A stretch of 64,000 nucleotides of DNA, from the NCBI GenBank assembly GCA_903813345.2, contig CAIIXF020000010.1, positions 36,011,425 through 36,075,424 on the forward strand, read 5' to 3'. The notes under the pieces are model-generated. The model ran no database searches. It was not told where the DNA came from and saw only the letters and a program-made list of their open reading frames with translations. Of this stretch, positions 21,718-34,900 are shown one piece after another. Made by a program: the position numbers and the translations under genes. Every line of letters starts with the position of its first letter. The first letter of the stretch is position 1. Source of the DNA: Owenia fusiformis (lineage: Eukaryota > Annelida > Polychaeta > Sabellida > Oweniidae).

Positions 21718-22968
21718 TTATCGTGACAGTGTCGTTGAGGAATTATTAGAAGGAACCTCTGACGTTGCTTCCCCATTGTGTTCCGTGTCCACTCCTTCAT
21801 CAGGACTTACAGCGCCCTCTGGAGGAAAAACCTTCATTGGCGGCATTGTTTTTGTTACAATATCAACGGCATCTTGTCTTCCAAGATCCTTCAATTTGAA
21901 AAGTAGCTTTCCGATTGTGTTGTCATGATCTCGGGCCCATTCCTCGAGGGTTTTATCAGTGCGTGATTGTATTTGATTCCGCCCAGGGGCGTCAAGGGAA
22001 GGAAGTGTGTCTGCCAAGTCAAGTTTAACGGCCAACAGACACCAATCTCTTCCCATGGGATCAGGACGGTCAAGTAATTTACTGAATTCCCTTCGTGTAT
22101 TCAACGATAAATGAGAAACATGTAAGTCGACTCCCATTGTTACGTTTGATTGGATATCCGTTGATCCATAACATAGTACATCTTTCAGTTCTTCCGTAAT
22201 TTCCGTATCAGGCAGAGAAAGTTTTGTATAATTTTCTAACTGTTTAGCGATTAAATCATGGGGGGTGTAGCTATGGGGTTTTCGCTTATGTTCCTTCAAT
22301 TGCAACGGACTCAGATAATGTTTCTCGTATAACATTCCCGGGCACATTTCATTCAAAATATGTTCTGTCAAAGTACTCATTTCATCCAGCAAATAAAATG
22401 CATGACTCGCATTAGTATCTGGTCCGCGAACTTTGATTTCAATTGCTTGATCACTCATCTCCATGGTTAGGAGACATTCAAGATTTGCCGTGCAATATTT
22501 AGTTCCATGGTACCATTGATAGAGGTCGCTTTCAGTTTCCGGACCTTCTTGTATCAGCATACGTCGTAAATGAATCTGTAATCTCGGGAAAATGTGAACC
22601 ATTTGGTTACTCATCCCGGCAAGAGCTTGAACCCTGACGCCACCATAAACAGGGTTCGGTAAAGTTCGGACATCCTTATCCCACAAACCATGCAGGGTTT
22701 CAATAAAATTCAAACAGGGGAATTCATACTCGATATCCCCATCATTTTCACACTGGGTGCAAATCTCCAATGCTTCGAGTACTGTCAACATATCAGTGGC
22801 TTCAACCTCTGGGAACATCAACTGAAAATCATCCGCAGTAAAACATCCAGTTACGCGTGACTGCATGATCTTTTCGTGCGATAACAACTGTCCCAAAATT
22901 TCTGTGCATAACCATTGTGGGTTAACGACAACCAAATCTTGATCTATTTCTCCTTCGATGTATATAAC
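21718..22968 (-). CDS. DAPK1: DAPK1 last exon: COR C-terminal part and death domain
   Basis: A single 1,251-nt exon (416 residues plus TAA at 21720-21718) after the acceptor TTTATTTCAG. It begins VIYIEGEIDQDLVVVNPQWL, parallel to human LLLDPRWLCTNVLG, and continues through the COR fold. The death domain occupies about the last 130 residues. The tail is serine/threonine-rich and ends TTLSR, recalling the VVSR terminus of human DAPK1. Confidence 0.95.
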   Translation of the reverse strand, partial: VIYIEGEIDQDLVVVNPQWLCTEILGQLLSHEKIMQSRVTGCFTADDFQLMFPEVEATDMLTVLEALEICTQCENDGDIEYEFPCLNFIETLHGLWDKDVRTLPNPVYGGVRVQALAGMSNQMVHIFPRLQIHLRRMLIQEGPETESDLYQWYHGTKYCTANLECLLTMEMSDQAIEIKVRGPDTNASHAFYLLDEMSTLTEHILNEMCPGMLYEKHYLSPLQLKEHKRKPHSYTPHDLIAKQLENYTKLSLPDTEITEELKDVLCYGSTDIQSNVTMGVDLHVSHLSLNTRREFSKLLDRPDPMGRDWCLLAVKLDLADTLPSLDAPGRNQIQSRTDKTLEEWARDHDNTIGKLLFKLKDLGRQDAVDIVTKTMPPMKVFPPEGAVSPDEGVDTEHNGEATSEVPSNNSSTTLSR

Positions 22969-25900
22969 CTGAAATAAAAAGAGTTTATTTCAACATTACT
23001 TACATTACTAAGTGCAATTAAGGTAACAACAAAAATGCAACCTGGGATGAATTAAATAATGAGATGCAGATGTATAAAATTCCTCGAAGTTCTGGATCCA
23101 GAGCAACAGACAAATATGTCACAAAATCTTTCACTGAAGTTGCTCTAGTGTTCACAATCACTCAACTTGGTGCAATACAAGTATGTAACAAAATTTATAA
23201 ATTTGATCATAATGATCAAAGAACTAATTCAAAATTAGTTTATTTGGGAATGCGGTTAAAATGATGAAAAAAAAATTTATTTATTGCTTTCAATCAGTCA
23301 AATATCAGTTCATACAGTACATATGATGAATGCTTGTATGACAGTGTTTTTCTCATAAACACAAATTTTACAAAGGTGAATCCATACCTCTCCCATTAAC
23401 TGCAAATTCTGTACTATCTCTCTCAAATGATCATCGCTGGCGAGTGGGTTGACCTTTGACCTTATTTGTTCAGCGAAGTCGTGCCATGGCATTACGGGGA
23501 AGAAAGCGGTCTCCTTGCACCAGGCATGTAGCTGCACAACTGCTGCATCTAAGAAACCATTCACCGTTGGAAGAGTCTGAAATGTGATGTTTTTTTGTTT
23601 TGTTTTTTTTATTAAAAATATTTATTCTCTAAAATTAAAATCAAATACATAATAACACTTGACACTTTTAATAAGTGTATCAGCGTGAAAACATTTAAAT
23701 ATTAACCTGAGTCAAATGGAAATGAGAAAAAAGAACAATTTAAAAATATTTACTCAGTTAAATGAGAATAAAATTGATAACAATATATAAAATCTACATA
23801 TATGTTTGTCAGTAATTCAGTTCAGAATAGGTTGATGTCATATGAATTTTAAAATTCTTTTTAAAACAGTTAATGGAAGGTAATGTTTTCAAAGAAGTTG
23901 GCAGATTATTCCAAAGCTGAGCACCTGAATATTTTATTGAGTTTTGACCTATAATTGTTCTAAATTTTTTCATGTGAAGGCAATTTTGGAATCTTGTCTC
24001 ATGTTCATGAAATATCAAATTTGGAGTAAAATAATTTTCAAATATGTCAAAAGGAAAGCCATCGGGTTTTGTTGTGTATTGATAAAGAAATTTTGCAACT
24101 TCAAGCTTATGTATGTCAAAAATATCTAGAAAATTGAGTTGTTTAAAAAGAGGTGGGCTATGTGCTAAAAAGTCAGAATTTGTGATTATTCTCACTGCAC
24201 GTTTTTGTAACAAAAGCAATTTATTCAAAAAGGTTTTACATGCATTACCCCATATGATGTTGCAATAGTTCAATTGTGATAATATAAGTGAATTATAAAT
24301 GGTAATCATGGTTTTTGTATTCAATTTATATTTAATCTTTCCCAGAATACCAATAATTTTAGATATTTTATGTATAACCTTATTTATGTGCTCATTCCAT
24401 TTTAATTTACAATCAATTGTTACTCCAAGAAAATTTGTATGCATTACTCTTTCAAGAATATTACCCCCTATTTTTATATTAAAATCTTGATTTTCATCAA
24501 TATTTAACTTTGATCTTGTAAATAGCATATAATTTGTCTTGTCTATATTCAAAGAAAGTTTATTTGATTTGAACCATTCTAATGTCTTTTCCATTTCTAG
24601 ATTTACATTTCTATATAGATCATGAAGGTCTTTGTTTGAACATAAGATATTTGTATCATCTGCGAAAATAGTAAATTTAAGAATATTTGAAACCTTATGT
24701 AAATCATTAATATAGAGAATGAATAAGATGGGGCCTAAAACAGACCCTTGAGGTACACCACAAGTGATAATATTTTCTTCAGATAGAGTGTTGTTAAAAG
24801 AAGTAATGATTTTCCTATCAGATAAATAGCTTTCAAACCAATTTTTTGCGACATTGCGAATTCCAAAATTTTCAAGTTTTTTTAGAAGAATTTCATGATT
24901 TACTGTATCGAAGGCTTTCGATAAATCTAAAAATATTCCAATAGCATGAGTTGAGCTTTTATCTAGAGATATTATAATGTATAAGATATGTAATGTAATG
25001 TAATTTGATGTCAGTATTATGATATTTGGTGTCATAATGTAATAATTTATTGTTAAATGAACCTCTATGAGTGGAACACCTCTCAAGTGGAACAATTTCA
25101 GAGGTGACAAAGGTGTTCCACTTAGACAGGTTTTACAGTATAATTATATGCTTAATTATCATCATGATCAAGGTTATTATCGAGGGATGTCATGTCATGA
25201 TGTCATGTTGATATGACATTAATGTGATGACAAATTACGATCTAGTGATGTCATAATTTAATTTAACAATTTAATCTCCTAATGTATTTTAGGGATGAAA
25301 TTCATGGTGAATATTGATGTCAAGATAAAATGATGATGTCAACATAAATAATACCATAAGACCTGAGACAACTGTGAATTTTGAATGACTTTTACTGAAT
25401 ATAAAATGTCCTATAAGCCCTCTCTCACATCCTTGCAGCAAGGGTATATTTTATATTTTGAATTTAAGCATAAATGAAGTCCTTTGAAGAAGGATGCTCT
25501 ATCATTATACAAACCTTAACAATTTGTGTTTTTATGACAGCAAGTTTATTTTTCAAGGCCTTCATTTCTGCAGATGTAGCAACATTGCTGTCTACGACAA
25601 AAACTTGATCGCAGATTTCGAAATCTGCGCCAAATTGTTGTACAGCCTCACTATGGATTAAAGAGGCATCGTTGCTGACAAATTCACCACGGATGTTTCG
25701 CGAGCAACCAACTTTGTCTGCATGGGTTGCTACTAATATAACATGGGCTTTGTTCGATATTGTACCAAACTGACCTAGAAATAAAATACAAAAACATGAT
25801 ATTAAATGTAAGCTTACTGTTACTTGTTCATGAAGGTGTTGGTTGCATACTGAGCCAAATGTGAACAGGATATGTCCAATGTTTAAATCACATGAAATCT

Positions 25901-28900
25901 GGCCTTATATGTAACTAGACAACAGCAACGCCAAGGAGTGGCAAATCCAATCAAATAGCCTTGGCTGTCCTCTTAATCACATGAAGTCTGGCCTTATATA
26001 TGTTATATGTAATTATTATATGTATATGATCAAAATGATTTCCAAGAAAAATAGTTTGGTTAAAAGTCATTCACACAAAATCAGATCTATAAAATTCAAA
26101 TTATCATTTTTAGTCTGACAATTACTTAAGCAAAAAATTCACATACCTATTGGTTCATGGGGCGGGACCCGAGACCGTATAAAATGCAGCCAATACATGG
26201 ACTGTGCACGCTGGACTTCTATTGGCTCATCCAGGTTGAATAAAACAAAATGGATGCAATTTGAGTCTCCGATGAAGTGATCATACATCATGTAGTAAGG
26301 TTCATATCCAGAAAACTCCCAGACGGTGAAATCTCCTGCACCTAGAAGAAAAAAAAACAGATGTCTTTAAGATTAATTTTCAACATGCTATAGCTAAAGA
26401 AGCTAAAGAACACAATGGTCCCATTTAGTGATGCAATGCAACTCTTCAATAATGTCAAAAAATCAGTTAATGATATCATTTTTAGTACATGTACTACTAT
26501 ATAAGTATATGTCATACATATTCTGTCATATTGCTCAGAAGTAATAACATTTAATAATTTATTATTAATACTCATTTAGTGATGTCACATTATGCCAATT
26601 AGTGACATCATAATTCATTCGTTGATGTCACCCTACCTGTGAGGCTGATATGTTGGACATCAATTCCTTTTGTGTAGTTACTATTCAAGACGTCAAATGA
26701 GAGTTGTGACGGTAAACTGTTGTGACGGTGAATTCCATTCTCAGCACCTGAAAGTTCAAGGATCACCAAGGTCAAGCAAAGGTCATGATTAAATATTAAA
26801 TACTTTTTTCTCTCAATTGGAACAAAGTGGTAGATTTTAGATGATTTGTGCCCAAATTAAAGGCTTAAAACTTTACATCTTTGTAATTTTACTAAATTTC
26901 CTCCTAGTTTTTCTATCCAATCTTCTATTTTACAAGGAAAAGCACAAAAGTATAAAATATGTATCAACTGAGTGGTAGTGCCACCTATTGGTGTGTTCCA
27001 AAACCAAGATGGCAGTTCATTTATCTCAGAACCTTATATGCAGTTATATATCAACAAAACCTTTCTGGCAATATATTACATGTACCGCCTATATACCGTT
27101 ACCGTATTATCATACAAATAATGGTTGTCATAGAGAATAGTGTAAACAAACCTGATGCATTAATTTACACAAGGCATTAACATGACAAAATGTCACCACC
27201 TAGTTGCTCACAATATAATGAGTTCAAACTTAAGTCAGATTTGAATTTCTGAGAACTTGTAAAGTCAAATTTGAACTTCTGAAAAGATGTAGATGATTTT
27301 GAAAAAAAAATTTGGTCAATTTGAAGCAAGTTGAAAACAGACCTTTTTGACCTTTTTTGACCTTGAGAAGTCATTAAAGGTCAAATGTCAAATCTAAAGT
27401 CAGATTTGAATTTCTGAGAACATGTAGATGATTTTGAAAAAAAAAATTAGTCAATTTGAAGCAAGTTGAAAACAGACCTTTTTGACCTTTTTTGACCTTG
27501 AGAAGGTCATTGAAGGTCAAATGTCAAATCTAAAGTCAGATTTGAATTTCTGAGAACACGTAGATGATTTTGAAAAAAAAATTTAGTCAATTTGAAGCAA
27601 GTTGAAAAAAGACCTTTTTGACCTTTTTTGACTTTGAGAAGGTCATTGAGAACTTGTAAAGTCAAATTTGAACTTCTGAAAAGATGTAGATGATTTTGAA
27701 AAAAAATTTAGTCAATTTGAAGCAAGTTGAAAACAGACCTTTTTGACCTTTTTTGACTTTGAGAAGGTCATTGAGAACTTGTAAAGTCAAATTTGAACTT
27801 CTGAAAAGATGTAGATGATTTTGAAAAAAAAATTTGGTCAATTTGAAGCAAGTTGAAAACAGACCTTTTTGACCTTTTTTGACCTTGAGAAGGTCATTAA
27901 AGGTAAAATGTCAAATCTAAAGTCAGATTTGAATTTCTGAGAACATGTAGATGATTTTGAAAAAAAAAATTAGTCAATTTGAAGCAAGTTGAAAACAGAC
28001 CTTTTTGACCTTTTTTGACCTTGAGAAGGTCATTGAAGGTCAAATGTCAAATCTAAAGTCAGATTTGAATTTCTGAGAACACGTAGATGATTTTGAAAAA
28101 AAAATTTAGTCAATTTGAAGCAAGTTGAAAAAAGACCTTTTGACCTTTTTTGACTTTGAGAAGGTCATTGAAGGTCAAATGTCAAATCTTAAGTCAAATC
28201 TAAAGTCAGATTTGAATTTCTGAGAACAAGTAGATGATTTTGAAAAAATTTTTTAGTCAATTTGAAGCAAGTTGAAAACAGACCTTTTTGACCTTGAGAA
28301 GGTCATTAAAGGTCAAATGTCAAATCTTAAGTCAGATTTGAATTTCTGAGAACATGTAGATGATTTTGAAAAAAAAAATTAGTCAATTTGAAGCAAGTTG
28401 AAAAAAGACCTTTTTGACCTTTTTTGACCTTGAGAAGGTCATTGAAGGTCAAATGTCAAATCTAAAGTCAGATTTGAATTTCTGAGAACATGTAGATGAT
28501 TTTGAAAAAAAAATTTAGTCAATTTGAAGCAAGTTGAAAAAAGACCTTTTTGACCTTTTTTGACTTTGAGAAGGTCATTGAAGGTCAAATGTCAAATCTT
28601 AAGTCAAATCTAAAGTCAGATTTGAATTTCTGAGAACATGTAGATGATTTTGAAATTTTTTTTAGTCAATTTGAAGCAAGTTGAAAACAGACCTTGTTGA
28701 CCTTTTTTGACCTTGAGAAGGTCATTGGAGGTCAAATGTCAAATCTTAAGTCAGATTTGAATTTCTGAGAACACGTAGATGATTTTGAAAAAAAAATTTA
28801 GTCAATTTGAAGCAAGTTGAAAACAGACCTTTTTGACCTTTTTTGACCTTGAGAAGGTCATTGAAGGTCAAATGTCAAATCTAAAGTCAGATTTGAAATT

Positions 28901-31900
28901 CTGAGAACATGTAGATGATTTTGAAAAAAAAATTAAGTCAATTTGAAGCAAGTTGAAAAAATACCTTTTTGACCTTTTTTGACTTTGAGAAGGTCATTGA
29001 AGGTCAAATGTCAAATCTTAAGTCAAATCTAAAGTCAGATTTAAGATTCTGAGAACACGTAGATGATTTTGAAAAAATTTCTTAGTCAATTTGAAGCAAG
29101 TTGAAAACAGACCTTTTTGACCTTTTTTGACCTTAAGAAGGTCATTGAAGGTCAAATGTCAAATCTCAAGTCAAATCTTAAGTCAAATTTGAATTTCTGA
29201 GAACACGTAGATGATTTTGAAAAAAAAATTTAGTCAATTTGAAGCAAGTTGAAAACAGACCTTTTTGACCTTTTTTGACCTTGAGAAGGTCATTGAAGGT
29301 CAAATGACAAATCTAAAGTCAGATTTGAAGGTCAAATGTCAAATCTAAAGTCAGATTTGAATTTCTGAGAACATGTAGATGATTTTGAAAAAAATTTAGT
29401 CAATGTGAAGCAAGTTGAAAAAAGACCTTTTTGACCTTGAGAAGGTCATTGAAGGTCAAATGTCAAATCTAAAGTCAGATTTGAACTTCTGAGAACATGT
29501 AGATGATTTAGAAAAAAATTGAAGTTAGTCTAAACAGTATTTGTTAAGTTATAGGAAGTTGTAAGAAATTGTTACAGACGCCGGACGCCAACCGCCGGAC
29601 GCCAACCGCCGGACGCCGTCGCAAAAAAAACGGAGACCATAACAATATGTCACCACTTTTGGTGGTGGTGACATAAAAAACGGAGACCATAACAATATGT
29701 CACCACTTTTGGTGGTGGTGACATAAAAATGATATTTGTTTTTTGAAGATTACAATAATTTTAATATCCTGTACTATATATCAATACACATGTCACTAAA
29801 ATACTCATTTAGTATCTTGTCAGTGTAGTGCAATGGTATGACCATAACACCGGTTATAGGAGCAAAATGGTAGAATTACACAATTTCAATTTGATCTTAA
29901 AAATGGTGCTAGGTCACTTTTATTATGCACAATTTACACTACATTTATAGTAATCATGCTTCAAAATATTCACACTCCAAAATATTTAATTAAATCACAA
30001 GCTTTATTGGATTGATTTTTTACTTTTGGATAAGTATATAATGCACACGTCATGCTAAAATACACACAATATTTAGATTTTCAATTTTAGAATCTTTTCA
30101 GGAACTTACTAAGTATTAATTTTTTACACAGTTAAATGCAATTTACATGCATATTTTATAGTCTTAAATTAAGACTTAACTTATAATAACTCATCTTCGT
30201 GAAAATCACACAATATCTATTAATAAATTCTCTTGGAGTATTTAACATGACCATATTCATATATTCACAATATGTATTATTATGTAAAAAGTATTCACAT
30301 AAATGTGTTGTAAAATAGATGGTGCTGCACAGATGATACTACAACATAGATGGAAGCGAGGATAGATCATCTTAAACAATATAACTGTGTGTTCATGGTT
30401 GTGTTCATGGTTGTGTTCATGGTTGTGTTCATGGTTGTGTTCATGGTTGTGTTCATGGTTGTGTTCATAGTGTATCTTCTAGGTCCTTTTGTGTTCATCT
30501 AACAAATGGTGTATCAACACCTAGGTCTTTGAAGTAAAGACTAACATCATATTTTTACATTTTTAATATATATTCAAAGCTAGAAATAAACACGTTTTTG
30601 GGTGTAACTAACATTTAATTTTGGGTGTGATTTAATACAGCGGTTCACTGTGACAAAAGCATGATAATAGTGAAAAATATAAAAACACATGTATGACAAA
30701 CGTTCACACTTTACAAGGTACTATATATATAATGTATATATAAAATATATAGACAGCCATTTTGAATACTTACACCGCAGTTCTCCAACAAACCAGTAGC
30801 CTGAGCACAAGATATACTGGTCATAGTTAATTATACTCATTTCATTTAAATATCAATATAACTATTTTAATGTAATTATCACGTCATGTTAGACATGTAA
30901 GTACCCCTAAATTAACTGGGAAAACACACACAGATTTCTTACTAAAATTTTTTAACTTTACTTGCTTTTTCAAAATAGCAAAATTTGCCAAGTTAATTAA
31001 TAACTTAGTGAATTAATATATATCCTCAGAGGCAAACAAATATCACAAAAAATTTGGCGCATGCATACACAAATCCATTCCGATAAAATAAACTGTAAAA
31101 CATATTTTGGGCATAAGTTGCGGAAAATTTGACACAAATTCAATCAAATATAACACACCATAACAGTAACATCAGTAAGCTAAGGCACTAAAAGCAAATA
31201 ATGAATGGGATGACTGAGACACACAAACTACCAATTTTAAAATGTCCGTCTGCTCATGCTTATTCCAGTCATTTCTCTCTAAAATTTGAATAAAGTGTCT
31301 GATTTTCTTGCATTTCTATACAATTTAGAGTGTTGACCACATGCCTGTTTACTTTATTCATTGATAATTCTTTTCTTTACAGCTTTATTTTTAATATTTA
31401 AAAACATGGCAGGTTTGCCTTTTTGAGTTTAGCAGACGAAACACTCTATTAGAGGTAGGATGTAAAGGGAAACATATCACGTAACATCGCAACTCACCGA
31501 CAGCCACAGACAGAGGACGGTAGTGTAGCAAGGAAATGGCGGTAAAGAAACTAAGCCGGATTTCCTGCTTTCCAAATCTGATCACTACAAAGATGCATTT
31601 CTATTCAAAGATGTTTTCAATTATCTTCATGCTTGATAAATTTCAAAAAATTAACAATCAAACATTAATTATTGATGCAGCAAGGTGATAGAATTCCAGT
31701 CAAAATTCAACTTTTTCAGAAAGTCTGATTTGATCATATAATTCTTTATACTCCACAAATTTCTACAAAATTAACAACCAATGATTTTGGATTAATGGAT
31801 ATCTGACCACAAAGGCTCTCAGTGAAGATAAAAATATGCTGATCAGATGTTCTCAAGGATGTTCTTAAATCAAAATAGTGAATATTTGATGAATAAAAAG

Positions 31901-34900
31901 AGGAAATACCACTTTGCAATTACGTTCTGGTGGCGTATCATTTATGTATAATGGGCCAAGCTTGAGGCCAAGCTAAAGTTTGATAAAAATCAACAGAAAT
32001 GATCATAAAATGAAATGCATATGGGCAAAATGAAACTATGCTGCTGTCTGCCAATAAAATAAATGCAAGATACATGTAAAATCTACGATCTCATTCAAAT
32101 TCAAAATAAAATGGTTTCCAATTTTTGGGTATTCCTGTTTAACATTGAGTATTCTTTTTTCACTTTATTCTCAATGAAATGTTTTATCAGGAGACCTTAG
32201 CAGTTGGTACACTCCCCTCCAAAGGTTTGGCAACTGGTCCACTTTTTGATCACTTATAAAAGCCTGAAGTGCTTGGCAATTTTAACAAATCTGACGTTTT
32301 CAATTGTATTATAAATGAGGAACCAAATCAATATGAAATATGAACCAGCAGACTTCAGGTTTCCAAACTTATGAAGAGGGGTGTAGCTCTATATATTTCT
32401 GATCATGCACCAAAGATGAGAGGCTACAATTAAAGGTCAAAGTAGCTTAACATATACGGCCAATGTCAACAAAACAAAAAATATCAACAACTTGATTCAA
32501 CAAAGACTGCCAAATACAGGTGACGAAGGATGACAATTGTGACATCAGCTGCAACTGTGACAAAAAGTGTGACATTTCAATAGTTTTCTGCAAACATTTG
32601 AACAGTGGTCAAAAACCGGATGAAGCTAAACTAACAACTATGAACTAGGTCAAGTCTATTTTGGGGTATAAGGGGTGCAGGCATTGGAACCAAAAGTAGA
32701 CAATCGTTGCTATGACAACTCACCATATAAGGATATAAACTTAGCGAGATAAAGGGGGATTGTGACATAAAGGCCAATAAGGGTGTGCCCAATTTGAATC
32801 AATGCATTGAATGCCACCTTTACTAAAACATAGAAACAAAATAACAAAATTAACATAAATAAATAAAAAAAAAAAATTTTAATGACTTATACTGTTTGAT
32901 ATTTGACGTTTGACTTTTCAGATGGTAGTTTTGAGTCATTTCTTTTAAATCAATTTTAAAGACTTAACCTTCAAAAAGAATAGATAAATGCAATAAAAGC
33001 TATATCTATGAAAGCTTATAAAATATAGCAAAATTAAATGTAAAGCGCTGACTAAATTGCACATCCTGTTGAAAAATGTCTGTCTGCTCATGTTTACTTT
33101 GATTATTTTTTTCTAAAATTTGAAGAAAGTGTCTGAATTTCCTGCATTTCTATACAATTTAGAGTGTTGACTTCATGCCTGTTTACTTTATTCCTTGCTT
33201 ACTTCACTCCATTTCTCTCTAAAATTTGAATAAAGTGTCTGATTTTCTTGCATTTCTATACAATTCAAAATGTTGGCTTTATACTTCTTTACTTTATTCC
33301 TTGCTAATTCCACTCTTTTCCACTATAATTTGCATTTTATAACATGACCATCTAGACATCATTATTCACAAAAGCTGGATACAGTATATGCTCTATAGAC
33401 AATGCTATAAAAGGCAAGATCTAACTAGAATAGAGGTTTGACAATTAAGGAACAATTTCATTTTCAAAATATGGGACAAAAATTAATATACTGATCCCAG
33501 TAAAAGTTTTGTTTATACATATTTATGATTAATTGATTTAAGAATTACCCCCTCTCATCTTAATGAGACAAAAAGTGTACAGTTACAATCATATCAAATA
33601 TAATACAAAGTAATAATAGAGGTCAATTATAAATATTAATGGAATTATCAAAAGTAGGCCCTCGACATACCCTTAAAGAAATTAATAATTTGTTTCAAAG
33701 ATATTGACATGATTCTGTAACAGGGATATACATGAATAATCTTGAATCATCAGATAAATCTATTTTTTCGTTATTTCTTTTTAATATACCAGTATATTGT
33801 TAATACAATGATACAGAAGAACATGTATGCGAATCCATATTTTTCTATTCTATTCCAAAATATTCCTAATCACGATTCACGGAAACTTACCTTTTTCCTT
33901 CGTTGTTAAATTATTATTACTCGGCATTGAATTGCCGCTGGCTCTTGTCCAACTGGACTTGCGGAAAAATCCAGAAATATAGCCACATTTTAACGATTCA
34001 ATCAAGGTGGTTTTTCCAACATTACTGTGTCCAAATATCTTCAGTTTAATTCTTCCGAGAGGAATCTTTGTTGGACACAATTGGCTTATATAGCCCTCTT
34101 TAAAATCCTACGAAAAAAGTATAGAGACTGATATAAATAAACAAACATATAATGTTAAACAATCAAACAGACAAACAAACAATTTGTTTGATCAGTGCAT
34201 ATATCGTGTCTCACTGTGGCATTACCATTTTTATTCAGTTAATAACTTTTTCATAGAAATTGTTCATAGAAATGACATAAAACACACAGAGTGTTACATA
34301 AAAATCAATAATTAGTAATAAAAAGTATACAATATTGTTTAGAAATTCTGATTTTTTCCAAAAAAGGAACGAGTGTATCATCAATAGACAGCAATACCAA
34401 GAGTATAAACTAGAAAGTATTTTTGTGTTGTTTATTTGATGATTTACACAAGTGTTAAGCGGTACTCACTGGTTTCATGCGTGCCAGTAAAGTTGCAATG
34501 TCAGTATGCCCCTGTGCTAACGCCATAATCTCACCAGTTATACCATCCTATAATGTAAATTGTACCTCCTATCATTTTTGATATGTACATATATCTATTC
34601 AGCAGCCCTCCTATCTTTTGTTTCATTGCAAGGCATTCTATCATTTACAGGTGACATCCAGGTTAAAATGAATATTGTACTTTATTGTTTATTTATATAA
34701 GGGGACATCTAATGCTTACAGCGCTTTGTCCCTTGTAATTGTATCTAAATGACTTGTGCTTACAATAAATATGAAAGATGATAAAAAAAAAATCTATTCA
34801 CTTATTTATTTGAATCCATGGAGCCTCAGACTGTATAGGGTATGTTTGTTATGAATGGTCGTTTTAGTTTAGTTCCTCTGGAAAAATTTTTACTTAAATT

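Noticed and set aside
23944-24490. Plus-strand open frames within the LINE
   Set aside because: Antisense shadows of the reverse transcriptase frame.
30781-30805. Possible 25-nt micro-exon between Roc exons (CTCAG ... GCG|GTGTAAG)
   Set aside because: Length is not a multiple of three and would break the otherwise continuous frame.
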